A DNA stretch of 64,000 nucleotides from an uncultured Acetatifactor sp. (GCA_910586835.1 CAJUJU010000002.1:49371-113370), one strand, 5' to 3'; counted from the stretch's first letter, positions 7,969-16,322 are shown. The notes: generated from the letters alone by a model not told the origin. Numbers and translations: made by a program.

Positions 7969-8931
7969 ATGAATATAGTTATTTTGGAACGAAACAGTGT
8001 GGGAGAAGATGTGTCCGTGGACTGCATCCGTGATTTCGGGGAGGTCACGGAATACTATAATACCGTGACGGCACAGGAGGTCAGAGAGCGGGTGAAGGAG
8101 GCGGACATTGTGATTGCGAACAAGTCGCCTTTGAACGCGGAGACTTTGGGGGATGCGCCCCATGTGAAGCTGATTTGTGAATTTGCCACGGGATTTGACA
8201 ACTGCGATCTGGAATATTGCAGCGCCAGGGGAATCCGGGTTACAAACGTGGTGGATTATTGTACCGGAATGGTGGCGCAGCATACCTTCTGCCTTGCGCT
8301 GGCCCTGAGCGAGAAGCTTCCTCACTACGACGAGTATGTGAAGAGCGGCGCCTACAGCGCGCAGGATCGGTTTTCCAATTTTGATATTCCTTTTTGTGAG
8401 CTGGAGGGTAAGACCTGGGGAATTGTGGGAATGGGGAACATCGGAAGACGCGTGGCAAAAATTGCGTCGGCGTTCGGCTGCAGGGTTATATTTCATTCCG
8501 TCACAGGAAGGAGCACCTGCACCGACTATCCCCAGGTGGACAAGGATACCTTGCTTTCGGAAAGTGATTTTCTTTCCCTACACTGCCCGTTGAGTGACCT
8601 GACGAGAAATCTGATCGATGAAACGGCGCTGAAAAAGATGAAAAGAACGGCTGTCCTTGTGAATGTGGCGAGGGGCCGGGTGGTGGATAACAGGGCGCTG
8701 TATAATGCGCTGGTAAACGGTGAAATTGCCGCTGCGGGTCTGGATGTGGTGGAGAAGGAACCCCTGGAGACAACGAACCCATTGAGTTGTTTTAAGGACA
8801 GCAGCCGTCTGATCATTACGCCCCATCTTGCCTGGGCCAGCGTGGAGGCAAGAACCCGCTGTGTGAGTGAGGCGTATGAGAACATTGCGGCCTTCCTGCG
8901 GGGGGAGAGCAGAAATGTGGTGAATTTATAA
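7969..8931 (+). CDS. D-2-hydroxyacid dehydrogenase
   Basis: A 320-residue NAD-dependent dehydrogenase of the D-isomer-specific 2-hydroxyacid family (D-lactate, glycerate, hydroxypyruvate or phosphoglycerate type). The NAD-binding loop is GMGNIGRR at residues 154-161. The catalytic triad is R235 in NVARGRVV, E264 in EKEPL and H286 in TPHLAWAS. There is no ACT domain, so it is not a full-length serine-pathway SerA. The substrate cannot be read from sequence; glycerate or hydroxypyruvate is a reasonable guess. The gene stands alone with a 130-base leader. Confidence 0.9.
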   Translation: MNIVILERNSVGEDVSVDCIRDFGEVTEYYNTVTAQEVRERVKEADIVIANKSPLNAETLGDAPHVKLICEFATGFDNCDLEYCSARGIRVTNVVDYCTGMVAQHTFCLALALSEKLPHYDEYVKSGAYSAQDRFSNFDIPFCELEGKTWGIVGMGNIGRRVAKIASAFGCRVIFHSVTGRSTCTDYPQVDKDTLLSESDFLSLHCPLSDLTRNLIDETALKKMKRTAVLVNVARGRVVDNRALYNALVNGEIAAAGLDVVEKEPLETTNPLSCFKDSSRLIITPHLAWASVEARTRCVSEAYENIAAFLRGESRNVVNL

Positions 8932-8944
8932 AACATTGTTTCGG

Positions 8945-8973
8945 TTGACAAGCCCTTGATTTCATAGTAGAGT
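8945..8973 (+). promoter_or_regulatory. Promoter of gtrA-like gene
   Basis: Perfect -35 TTGACA (8945-8950), 17-base spacer and TAGAGT (8968-8973), 30 bases before the start of the GtrA-family gene. Confidence 0.6.
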
Positions 8974-9002
8974 TACACCATCAGATTTTTCAGGAGGAAC
9001 AG

Positions 9003-9437
9003 ATGATAGATAAAATAAAGGCACTGTGGAAAAAATATGAGGAGATCATTTCCTACCTGATTGTAGGAGGGCTGACTACCCTGGTTTCCTGGAGCGCCAT
9101 GTTCCTGGTGAGCTGGCTTGCCTTTGGCAACCCGTTACACCCCACCGCCCTTCAGAATATCATTCTGAGTGTGGTCAACTGGACGGCGGGAGTGATTTTT
9201 GCGTACTTTACCAATCGCAGATTTGTATTTAAAAGTCACGAGCCCATGGTGAAGGAGATTCCGAAGTTTGTGCTGTCAAGAATTTCCACCCTGATTCTGG
9301 AGCTGGTGATGAGGCAGGTCATGGGCCGGATGGGCATCAATGTATATGTGACCACGATTGTGGTGGCGGTGCTGGTGGTTATTGCCAACTATATTTTCAG
9401 CAAGCTCCTTGTATTTAACAAAAAGAAGACTACCTGA
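9003..9437 (+). CDS. GtrA family membrane protein
   Basis: A 144-residue protein with four predicted membrane helices and the GtrA signatures YLIVGGLTTLVSW, WTAGVIFAYFTNRRFVFKS and YIFSKLLVF. GtrA proteins are thought to help flip undecaprenyl-linked sugars for cell-surface glycosylation. An AGGAGG-like site precedes ATG 9003 and a good promoter lies just upstream. The 3' end overlaps the convergent ABC permease gene by 8 bases, so the two transcripts collide. Confidence 0.9.
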   Translation: MIDKIKALWKKYEEIISYLIVGGLTTLVSWSAMFLVSWLAFGNPLHPTALQNIILSVVNWTAGVIFAYFTNRRFVFKSHEPMVKEIPKFVLSRISTLILELVMRQVMGRMGINVYVTTIVVAVLVVIANYIFSKLLVFNKKKTT

Positions 9438-10557
9438 CCTGATGGCGCGCAAAGGATCTTTTTGAGAGGATGGCGGTTGGAACGACTGCGGCCAGTGTCA
9501 TGGGGATGCTGATCCATGCCACGTTCATCTGCCATTGGCCCAGGTTCAGCCGGTCAAAGGCAAACAGGTAGAATACCTGCATCTGATTGATGGGCATAAG
9601 CTTACAGATGAGGTTGACTGCCTGAGAGCCGCTGGGGGGAAGAAACATTGGCAGACAAAACAGGGTAAAGGAGATCACCAGGGCGGAGAAGGAGCTTTTT
9701 GCCCAGGCGGAGATCAGCAGTACCAGTGAAGTCAGCACTGCCGTGGCGCCCAGCCACAGCAAGCAGGACAGTCCGAAGGCTTCCTTCCAGGAGATCACAT
9801 AGGGAGTGTTGAAAAACAGTCCCAGTTCTCCAAGCTGAACGGAGGATTCCAGCCCTTTCGTTCCGTGCCAGAGGAAAAAGAGCAGGAAATGAATGCCCAG
9901 CAATATCAGGGAACCGGTCAGGGATACAAGGTAGGAGGCGATGATCTTTGCGGCGGGGCATTTTTTTCGTCCCTGGATACCGGTGAGAATCAGGGCGTCG
10001 GTTCCCCGGGTGTATTCGTCGGAAAATACAGGACTTAACAGAATGACCAGCACACAGCCCCAGACCAGGAAATCATAGATCAGGGTATAGGAAAGCCCCT
10101 CCCAGCCGGAGGAGTAGCCCATGACCAGGTCGGATGCAATCGGGCCGAAGACATCGTCGATTTCTGTTCCGTTGTAGCTTCCGTCCAGGTTGGCGAATCC
10201 GTTTCTGGCCAGGGTATCGAACAGCAGGTTGTGCAAATAGTGCCGCTGGCGTTCCGGCTCTATTTGCTGGGCTTCCATCATGGCCGGGGAAAAGGAGAAA
10301 GCATCCAGAATTTGTTTTACCTTATCCGTAGTCAGGAGTCCTTCATATTGGGCGGCTATCTCCTGATTGCGCAGAATGGCGTCATGGCCTTCCAGAATTA
10401 CCTTCTGACCGTTTCTGTCCTCCTGAACAGAAAATGCAGGGGGCGCCAGCCAGTTTGCGGTCATGGTGACAGTCATGAGCCCAAGGCCCGCGAAACAGGC
10501 CCAGATCAGCATTTTATTCAGCAGCTTTTTTATTTCAAAACCAATCAGTTCTTTCAT
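9430..10557 (-). CDS. ABC-2 type transporter permease
   Basis: A 375-residue permease with an N-terminal membrane helix (LIWACFAGLGLMTVTMTANWL), a large extracytoplasmic segment of about 120 residues and five further helices. The motif SPVFSDEYTRGTDALILT is the amphipathic coupling element typical of ABC-2 permeases. It pairs with the ATPase gene 29 bases upstream. With the ECF sigma factor and the membrane protein at the head of the operon, it is probably an exporter responding to envelope stress or a peptide antibiotic; the substrate is unknown. Confidence 0.85.
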   Translation of the reverse strand: MKELIGFEIKKLLNKMLIWACFAGLGLMTVTMTANWLAPPAFSVQEDRNGQKVILEGHDAILRNQEIAAQYEGLLTTDKVKQILDAFSFSPAMMEAQQIEPERQRHYLHNLLFDTLARNGFANLDGSYNGTEIDDVFGPIASDLVMGYSSGWEGLSYTLIYDFLVWGCVLVILLSPVFSDEYTRGTDALILTGIQGRKKCPAAKIIASYLVSLTGSLILLGIHFLLFFLWHGTKGLESSVQLGELGLFFNTPYVISWKEAFGLSCLLWLGATAVLTSLVLLISAWAKSSFSALVISFTLFCLPMFLPPSGSQAVNLICKLMPINQMQVFYLFAFDRLNLGQWQMNVAWISIPMTLAAVVPTAILSKRSFARHQVR

Positions 10558-10586
10558 TTATGGATTCCTCCTGACATTGTCTTATT

Positions 10587-11459
10587 TTAAAGAGCGTCCT
10601 CTTCATTAAAATAGTAAAGATAAAGATCCTCCAGGTTTGGTGCAGCTACCACAGCCGTTTCCAGAGGCTTTTCATCACTTATGATGCGGAGAACGGTCTG
10701 TTCCCCTTCTGCGCGGAGATTACCAATGTTGCAGCGCTGCAGCAGCGGGGAGACATCCTGGTTTGGGACGGAACATTCCCATACTTTTCCGTCGATGCTG
10801 TGTATGATTTCGTGGGGCTTGCCTCTGTGTATGAGCTGCCCTTTTTTCATCACCAGGATCTGACCGGCAATATATTCCACGTCAGATACAATATGAGTGG
10901 ATAACAGCACGATTTTGTTGCGGGAAAAGGTGCTGATCAGGTTGCGAAAACGCACCCGTTCCTTGGGATCCAGGCCCGCGGTAGGCTCATCCAGGATCAG
11001 AACTCTGGGATTGTTCAGCATGGCCTGGGCGATGCCAAGCCGCTGTTTCATGCCGCCGGAAAAGGTCTTGATTTTTTTGTCCTTTACCTTCAGAAGACCC
11101 ACCTGATCCAAAAGCTCCAGGGAACGTTCCTTTGCGAAGCCTTTGGATAGCCCCTTGACGGCGGCCATGTACAGCATAAAGCGCCAGGCTGTAAAATCCG
11201 GGTAATAGCCGAAATTCTGGGGCAGATAACCTAATATGTTGCGGTAACGGTCGCCGTTTGTCCGGATGTTTTCCCCGTCATAGCTGACGGAGCCGGAAGT
11301 GGGGGTCTGTATATCACAGAGCAGGCGCATCAGTGTGGTTTTTCCCGCGCCGTTTGCTCCAAGCAGGCCGTATACTCCACAGCCCAGCGTGATGGAGAGA
11401 TTGTTTACCGCCACATTGGTGCCATACTGCTTGGTGAGATTTTCGATACGAAGTTCCAT
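10587..11459 (-). CDS. ABC transporter ATP-binding protein
   Basis: A 290-residue ATPase with Walker A GLLGANGAGKTTL, Q-loop LPQNFGYYP, signature FSGGMKQRLGIAQAM, Walker B VLILDEPTAGLD and switch histidine STHIVSD. The roughly 80-residue C-terminal extension resembles those of ATPases serving ABC-2 exporters of the lantibiotic/bacitracin-immunity type. It lies between the membrane protein and the permease in a four-gene minus-strand operon. Confidence 0.93.
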   Translation of the reverse strand: MELRIENLTKQYGTNVAVNNLSITLGCGVYGLLGANGAGKTTLMRLLCDIQTPTSGSVSYDGENIRTNGDRYRNILGYLPQNFGYYPDFTAWRFMLYMAAVKGLSKGFAKERSLELLDQVGLLKVKDKKIKTFSGGMKQRLGIAQAMLNNPRVLILDEPTAGLDPKERVRFRNLISTFSRNKIVLLSTHIVSDVEYIAGQILVMKKGQLIHRGKPHEIIHSIDGKVWECSVPNQDVSPLLQRCNIGNLRAEGEQTVLRIISDEKPLETAVVAAPNLEDLYLYYFNEEDAL

Positions 11460-11499
11460 TTTTCAAGTTCCTTTCTGTAAACGAACAGGGATGTTTTGT

Positions 11500-12288
11500 T
11501 CAGTATTCCGGCTGCATGGAGTCCGCCGGATCATAATGCTTTTTCCTGCACAGGAAGACGGCGTTGCCGAGAAAGAAAATCAGGGCGGCCAGGGTGGCTG
11601 TGCAGACGCAGCTATTCAGGATTCTGTCTCCAAGGGTACTCTGTATCCTTTGGAAAATCTCGGTAAAGGGAATCCAGAGGAATTCTGCCAGCAGAACTGC
11701 AGCAACCAGTCCGGCGGGGTGACAGCGGCTGCCCAGCCGTCTCAGGAGAAAAAGGCAGAAGGATGACAGCAGGAAAAAGGGCAGCAGGGTATAAACTGCA
11801 AATTGCCAAAGCAGGCCGCCGGTCATCCGGAAAACAACCAGACACAGGATCAGAACCACAAAGTCCATGCTGCCCAGCAGGGTGAGCCGCAGAAAAAAGA
11901 GTTGTGGCAGGTTGTATCTGCAGACAGACTCCATCTCCCACATATGATTGCCGAAGGTTTTTGACAGCTCATACAAAAGGAGCAGTACCAGTCCGGGAGC
12001 CAGGCCCAGCGAGATAGCCGTGAGCAGGGAGTGGTCCTCCGAAAATGCACTGGTATAAAACAACAGAAGCAGGACAATGTGTGCCGCCCAGGTCCAGCCG
12101 GAGAAGGAGGTGCCTGTAGACAGAATTCGCTGAAAGAAGGATTCCTGCCTCAGATAATCCATTTCTTCGGCAGCTGCCGTAAGCCGTGCAAGATAAGTCT
12201 TCCTTCTTTCCGTGTCAGGTTCCGGCGGCGGACAGCTTTTCAGCAGCTCATGCAGTTGTTTTTCGGTTTCCTTTGCAATTCGATTCAT
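11500..12288 (-). CDS. Membrane protein in ECF sigma operon (possible sigma regulator)
   Basis: A 262-residue protein with an acidic, helical N-terminal domain of about 60 residues and six hydrophobic segments. I do not recognise a named family. Its place immediately after an ECF sigma gene, with a soluble N-terminus before membrane helices, fits an anti-sigma factor or a sensor for the exporter; this is inference. ATG 12288 has GGGAG 6 bases upstream. A TTG 12 codons earlier (12324) overlaps the sigma stop codon and could allow translational coupling instead. Confidence 0.75.
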   Translation of the reverse strand: MNRIAKETEKQLHELLKSCPPPEPDTERRKTYLARLTAAAEEMDYLRQESFFQRILSTGTSFSGWTWAAHIVLLLLFYTSAFSEDHSLLTAISLGLAPGLVLLLLYELSKTFGNHMWEMESVCRYNLPQLFFLRLTLLGSMDFVVLILCLVVFRMTGGLLWQFAVYTLLPFFLLSSFCLFLLRRLGSRCHPAGLVAAVLLAEFLWIPFTEIFQRIQSTLGDRILNSCVCTATLAALIFFLGNAVFLCRKKHYDPADSMQPEY

Positions 12289-12320
12289 TGATGCTCCCGT
12301 CTGCGCAGTATTATGCGCGC

Positions 12321-12866
12321 TCAACTATTTAAATTTCTCAGCAGAACCTGCAGACGCTCGGTGCCTGCCCGAAGCCGCGTCTTTACAGTGGATAGCGGAA
12401 TTCCGGTGATGTGAGCGATTTCCCGCTGCTTATAGCCGTAATAGTAGTAAAGAACAATGGTCTCCCGCTGAAACTCCGGCAGCTGGCTCAGAGCGTCCCG
12501 GAGCAGGAGCCTGTTTTCCGCCTGACTCTCCATGTTCTGCGGATTTTGGAGGAAAACAGCGGTATCGCAGGCATCGTCTGGGTCTTCGTAAGGGACGGCT
12601 CTGCCGTCTTCCCGGCGGAACCAGTCTCGGCAGGCATTCAGAGCAATCCGAAGAAGATATGCCTTAAACCGGCCCTTTTCCGTATAGGCGTCAAGAAAGC
12701 GCATGAGGCGGAAGAAGGTCTCCTGTGTACAGTCCCAGGCGGCCTGCTCATCGCCTGTCTGAAAATAACAATAGCGGAAAATATCATTGTAATAGCGTCC
12801 GGCCAGTTCTCCAAACAGAGTCTGTTCTCCCTGTCTGATGCGCTTTATCAGTTCGTGATCCTGCAA
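12321..12866 (-). CDS. ECF-family RNA polymerase sigma factor
   Basis: A 181-residue group 4 sigma factor. Region 2 covers DIFRYCYFQTGDEQAAWDCTQ, cited here only as far as the conserved DCTQETFFRLMRFL block. Region 4 is PEFQRETIVLYYYYGY followed by the helix-turn-helix EIAHITGIPLSTVKTRLRAG. The start is TTG 12866 behind AAAGGAGG. It heads an operon with a membrane protein and an ABC exporter, so it most likely controls that operon. No confident ECF promoter could be identified upstream; a GAAC-containing stretch near 12945 is only suggestive. Confidence 0.92.
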   Translation of the reverse strand: MQDHELIKRIRQGEQTLFGELAGRYYNDIFRYCYFQTGDEQAAWDCTQETFFRLMRFLDAYTEKGRFKAYLLRIALNACRDWFRREDGRAVPYEDPDDACDTAVFLQNPQNMESQAENRLLLRDALSQLPEFQRETIVLYYYYGYKQREIAHITGIPLSTVKTRLRAGTERLQVLLRNLNS

Positions 12867-13025
12867 GAGGCCTCCTTTCCCGGAAGATTTTCCGTTTTTT
12901 TTGTGAGCTTACCAGATGGCCCTGTGCATCCGCCGAGGCGTTCAGGAAGCAATTCTTTTATTGACGCTTCTTTAGAGATAACGCGTGAACTGCTGAAAAG
13001 GTTTGCCCAAAATGAAAAAAATAAA

Positions 13026-13061
13026 AAACTCCCGGTTTTCTTTTTGGAAGACCGGGAGTTT
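13026..13061 (-). terminator. Intrinsic terminator of the luxS-mtnN operon
   Basis: AAACTCCCGGT (13026-13036) and ACCGGGAGTTT (13051-13061) form an 11-base-pair stem. On the minus strand the stem is followed by TTTTTTAT, so it terminates transcription coming from the nucleosidase gene. Confidence 0.9.
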
Positions 13062-13080
13062 CATCCGCAATACGGAAACG

Positions 13081-13779
13081 TTATATGTTTTTTACCAGCT
13101 CTCGCACAAGAGCGGCACAATGTTTGGCGGCGGCAGCCTCAAAGACGGGATATTCCACCTGGGAGCTGTTATCTGCCTTGTCAGAGATAGCACGGAGAAT
13201 GACAAAGGGAATCTTGTTCAGGTATGCTCCGTGCGCGATGGCGGCGCCTTCCATCTCCGCACAGTCTCCCTGAAACTCCCGGATCAGTCTTTCCTTGACT
13301 TCATTCTGACAGATGAACTGATCACCGCTGACAACCCGCCCCAGGATGGCGTGAATATCCGGGTTCACCTTTTCGCAGACTTCCTTTGCCAGGGAGGCCA
13401 GCTGCTGATCCGCCGGAAATTCCCGCAGGCCCAGCTGGGGTACTTCTCCCGGCTGATAGCCAAATACCGTTGCGTCTACGTCATGATGCAGCGCATCTTT
13501 GGAAATCAGAATATCCCCGATATCCAGCTTCGGATTCAGGGAACCTGCCACACCTGTATTGATGATATGTGTCACATGGTACAGATCGGCCAGGATCTGC
13601 GTACAGAGGGCAGCGTTGACCTTGCCCACGCCGCTCCGCACAATGACGACCTCCGCGCCGTTTAAAATTCCCCCATAAAATTCCATGCCGGCTCTTTGTG
13701 CTGTGCCGGAAACGGCCATTTCTGCCTTCAGGGTCTCGACCTCCAGCTCCATGGCTCCGATAATTCCGATTTTACTCAT
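13081..13779 (-). CDS. mtnN: 5'-methylthioadenosine/S-adenosylhomocysteine nucleosidase
   Basis: MTA/SAH nucleosidase (Pfs), 232 residues. It hydrolyses S-adenosylhomocysteine to adenine and S-ribosylhomocysteine, and methylthioadenosine to adenine and methylthioribose. Motifs include GAMELEVE with the catalytic-site glutamate near the N-terminus, SGVGKVNAA, NTGVAGSL, EMEGAAIAH and RAISDKAD with the catalytic aspartate. It lies 38 bases downstream of luxS, so the two successive steps of the activated methyl cycle are probably co-transcribed from the luxS promoter. Confidence 0.96.
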   Translation of the reverse strand: MSKIGIIGAMELEVETLKAEMAVSGTAQRAGMEFYGGILNGAEVVIVRSGVGKVNAALCTQILADLYHVTHIINTGVAGSLNPKLDIGDILISKDALHHDVDATVFGYQPGEVPQLGLREFPADQQLASLAKEVCEKVNPDIHAILGRVVSGDQFICQNEVKERLIREFQGDCAEMEGAAIAHGAYLNKIPFVILRAISDKADNSSQVEYPVFEAAAAKHCAALVRELVKNI

Positions 13780-13817
13780 CTTTTTTCAACCTTTCTGCCT
13801 GATTTTTTCATGTCCTT

Positions 13818-14297
13818 TTATTGCGGATAATTCAGCCGATTTTCATCGATTTGATAAAGAACATTATCCAGATAACGCTTTGCCAGCCAGTTGGCCATGC
13901 CAAGATTCATATCCAGATAGTTGCCGCAATCCCTGGGGGAAGCGCCGGGCACCTGATCCTGATAGTCCCGGATAAATTCGTACATTTCGATCATCAGAGG
14001 AACAATGTCGGCGGAGGCGTAGTCTCCCGCCAGCAGCAAATAAAAGCCGGTGCGGCAGCCCATGGGCCCGAAGTAGATGGTCTTGCTCCCATATACGGGA
14101 TGATTTCGAAGAAAAGTAGCCGCAAGATGCTCGATGGTATGTACCTCTGCGGTGTTCATCACCGGTTCCTCATTGGGGCTGGTCATGCGCAGATCAAAGG
14201 TGGTTACGGTCTCTGCGCCTATGCTGTCCTTGCGGGATACATATACACCCGGCTGAAGCCGGATATGGTCTATGGTAAAGCTTGCGATTTTTTCCAT
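13818..14297 (-). CDS. luxS: S-ribosylhomocysteine lyase (autoinducer-2 synthase)
   Basis: LuxS, 159 residues, the normal length. It cleaves S-ribosylhomocysteine to homocysteine and the AI-2 precursor DPD. The metal site is complete: H53 and H57 in HTIEH, and C124 in RDCGNYLDMN. The catalytic cysteine is C81 in GPMGCRTG. It is transcribed with mtnN, which supplies its substrate. No SAM-related riboswitch is visible in the short leader. Confidence 0.97.
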   Translation of the reverse strand: MEKIASFTIDHIRLQPGVYVSRKDSIGAETVTTFDLRMTSPNEEPVMNTAEVHTIEHLAATFLRNHPVYGSKTIYFGPMGCRTGFYLLLAGDYASADIVPLMIEMYEFIRDYQDQVPGASPRDCGNYLDMNLGMANWLAKRYLDNVLYQIDENRLNYPQ

Positions 14298-14369
14298 GAT
14301 ATGCTCCTGTCTGCCCGCTCTTACGGGCGTTCAATGGTTTGACTCAGACTGATTTTGCCGTCTCTGCTT

Positions 14370-14399
14370 ATTATAGGAAAAGGTGTTTTGGTTTGTCAA
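14370..14399 (-). promoter_or_regulatory. luxS-mtnN promoter
   Basis: On the minus strand: TTGACA (14399-14394), 18-base spacer, TATAAT (14375-14370). Both hexamers are consensus, so expression is probably strong and constitutive. Confidence 0.75.
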
Positions 14400-14416
14400 T
14401 AAGCAGGAAAGAAAAA

Positions 14417-14445
14417 TTGCCTTGCCGTTGGCGATATGCTATACT
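14417..14445 (+). promoter_or_regulatory. Promoter of the ankyrin-repeat gene
   Basis: TTGCCT (14417-14422), 17-base spacer, TATACT (14440-14445) with TGC before the -10, so it is an extended -10 promoter. The start codon is 50 bases downstream. Confidence 0.5.
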
Positions 14446-14494
14446 TGTTATGATTTAAATTGGATACCTATTTGAAGGGGACAGGAGGAACGGA

Positions 14495-15751
14495 ATGGTA
14501 TACGATTACGAGGACTGCAGAAAGAAAAGGCCGTTGGTGGTGTCGGGGGAGTTGGATCTGCCGGCGGCGGAAATATGGCCGATCCTTTATGATACTGTAT
14601 ATCTGGTACGGGATCTGGAGGAGGAGACGGACAGAAAACGGGCCGAAGAGAGTGTGATCCTCTTTCATATACTGCTGCAGAAAGTGGATCTGGACGATGA
14701 GGAGGAAACGGATTGGATCTTTGAGGGGATGGAAAGGATGCTTGGCGCAAAGATTCCGCCGAAAGATATACTTGGCGCGCTGGAGGATGCGGGAGTCAGT
14801 CTGACGGAGTACAGGTATCAATCCGGGGATCTGACCACCTTTCGGGATTTTCTGCTGCAGGAGAGGTTCAGCACGGAACTGATCGATGAAATGGCGCGCA
14901 GGGGAGTTGACTTAAACAGGGCCCTGGTAGGCGGCAAGACACCGGCATTTTTGCTGGCTGAAAAGGATAATGGCCTGGATGAAGAGCTGGTCAGGGCGGT
15001 GGAAGAATATTTCAGCGTGGAATCCATGGAGGCGGTAGATAAGAGCGGAAGCACTGCCGCTCATTGGGCTGCCAGGAACTGCAAGTATGCAATGATCTTG
15101 GCCATGCTCAGGAAAGGAGTCAATGTCAATCTGACGGAGGATGCTCCTCAGGTAGCCGGGACTACGCTTCTGCACGCAGCCTGTGAGTATGGCTGTGTGG
15201 ATATCATCCGGCTGTTAATGGATGCGGGAGCCGACGATACGTTGATGAACGTGAAAGAAGAGACGGCCGCTCATATTGCTGTTAAAAAGGAACTTTCCTA
15301 TCGCGGGGTTAAAGGGGAGATCCGGGCAGAGATGATCAGATCCCTGAAGCATGTGGATATTCCGGGCAAAGAAGGGATGACTCCTCTCATGGCTGCCCAG
15401 GACTATGACCTTCGCGCTTCCGATGTGCTCACACCGGTTTTTCTGGAAAAGGGCGCGGATGTGAACCGTGCGGATAACAGTGGTAATACCGCTCTGCTGC
15501 TTCATGCTTATTGGTATTGTGATATGGATGTAATAAAGGCCATGGTGAAGGCGGGATACAATCTCAACGCGCAGAATGAGGACGGAGATACGGTGCTTCA
15601 CTATGCAGTGGAAAACGGACAGTGCGAGGTGGTCAGATATCTGCTCAAGAAAGGCGCGGATTATAATCTGCCCAACGAAAACCAGGTTACCCCCTTGCAG
15701 CTGGCGGTAGAAAAAGGGTTGGAGGAAGTGCTGCCCCTTATGGGAGTGTGA
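14495..15751 (+). CDS. Ankyrin-repeat protein
   Basis: A 418-residue protein. The N-terminal third is acidic and unassigned. From about residue 180 there are six or seven ankyrin repeats, for example TLLHAACEYGCVDIIRLLMD, DTVLHYAVENGQCEVVRYLL and TPLQLAVEKG. Ankyrin repeats are protein-interaction modules and give no substrate. No signal peptide or membrane helix is seen, so it is probably cytosolic. It is a single-gene unit facing the 76-residue gene on the other strand. Confidence 0.88.
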   Translation: MVYDYEDCRKKRPLVVSGELDLPAAEIWPILYDTVYLVRDLEEETDRKRAEESVILFHILLQKVDLDDEEETDWIFEGMERMLGAKIPPKDILGALEDAGVSLTEYRYQSGDLTTFRDFLLQERFSTELIDEMARRGVDLNRALVGGKTPAFLLAEKDNGLDEELVRAVEEYFSVESMEAVDKSGSTAAHWAARNCKYAMILAMLRKGVNVNLTEDAPQVAGTTLLHAACEYGCVDIIRLLMDAGADDTLMNVKEETAAHIAVKKELSYRGVKGEIRAEMIRSLKHVDIPGKEGMTPLMAAQDYDLRASDVLTPVFLEKGADVNRADNSGNTALLLHAYWYCDMDVIKAMVKAGYNLNAQNEDGDTVLHYAVENGQCEVVRYLLKKGADYNLPNENQVTPLQLAVEKGLEEVLPLMGV

Positions 15752-15772
15752 CGGTCAGGGAAAGGGGAAGTG

Positions 15773-16003
15773 CTACTGCCTTCCCAGTTCCTTAAGCTCC
15801 TCCAGCAGTTCCAGATCGGACTGCTGCACCTTGATATTGGCAGTGACAGGCGCCTCGCCGGGGCGTGTGACGGTGATTTCCAAAATCGTGCCTTCTTCCA
15901 CGGGCCTGGAAAGCATGGATTTTACAAAAGAAACAAATTTAGGGTGGTTTCCCTCAAATTTTGCTTTGGCACTCATTAATTTCAGAATGGATGAAGGATT
16001 CAT
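15773..16003 (-). CDS. Small conserved-looking protein, unknown function
   Basis: A 76-residue protein I cannot assign. It opens MNPSSILKLMSAKAKFEGNH, has a beta-like central stretch (ILEITVTRPGEAPVTANIKV) and ends in an acidic helix (DLELLEELKELGRQ). It is supported as a real gene by an AGGAGGG Shine-Dalgarno site 9 bases before ATG and a consensus-like promoter at 16039-16068. The promoter shares an almost identical -35 context with that of the 30-residue peptide gene upstream. Confidence 0.75.
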   Translation of the reverse strand: MNPSSILKLMSAKAKFEGNHPKFVSFVKSMLSRPVEEGTILEITVTRPGEAPVTANIKVQQSDLELLEELKELGRQ

Positions 16004-16038
16004 TTTTCATTGCCCTCCTGTGGGTATGTTGTTATTCT

Positions 16039-16068
16039 ATTATACATGGAAGCGTGCAGGTGCGTCAA
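16039..16068 (-). promoter_or_regulatory. Promoter of the 76-residue gene
   Basis: On the minus strand: TTGACG (16068-16063), 18-base spacer, TATAAT (16044-16039). The -35 sits in the context AGGCATTGACGCACCTG, which recurs with one change at the next promoter upstream. Confidence 0.65.
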
Positions 16069-16118
16069 TGCCTGTGACCGGGCGGGCATCTGATCATGTG
16101 ATCGGGTGGAGATAAAAA

Positions 16119-16158
16119 AAGCTGCCGCACACCGGAGAACCAGTGAATGCGGCAGCTT
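16119..16158 (-). terminator. Intrinsic terminator of the 30-residue peptide gene
   Basis: AAGCTGCCGCA (16119-16129) pairs with TGCGGCAGCTT (16148-16158). On the minus strand the 11-base-pair stem runs into TTTTTTTA. It starts 6 bases after the peptide's stop codon. Confidence 0.9.
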
Positions 16159-16163
16159 CCATA

Positions 16164-16256
16164 TTACTGCTTTTTGTTTTTTACGATCTTGATGACAGCT
16201 GAGACGATAGCGATTCCTGCCACTACAAAAAAAGCAATCGTTACAATTGTTTCCAT
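16164..16256 (-). CDS. 30-residue single-helix membrane peptide
   Basis: A very short gene read as METIVTIAFFVVAGIAIVSA followed by VIKIVKNKKQ and TAA. It has one hydrophobic helix and a basic tail (KIVKNKKQ), the layout of small membrane peptides and of type I toxins. It is supported by AAGGGGGG 8 bases before ATG, a near-consensus promoter (16293-16322) and a strong terminator just after the stop, which together define a transcript of about 170 bases. No antisense RNA promoter was identified, so the toxin interpretation is open. It could equally be a small membrane-protein regulator. Confidence 0.7.
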   Translation of the reverse strand: METIVTIAFFVVAGIAIVSAVIKIVKNKKQ

Positions 16257-16292
16257 TTCAGGTGCCCCCCTTCCCTGTAAATTGTCATGTCC

Positions 16293-16322
16293 ATTATATA
16301 AAAAAAGGCACAGGCGCGTCAA
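16293..16322 (-). promoter_or_regulatory. Promoter of the 30-residue membrane peptide
   Basis: On the minus strand: TTGACG (16322-16317), 18-base spacer, TATAAT (16298-16293). Its -35 context AGGCATTGACGCGCCTG matches the promoter at 16039-16068. Confidence 0.7.
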
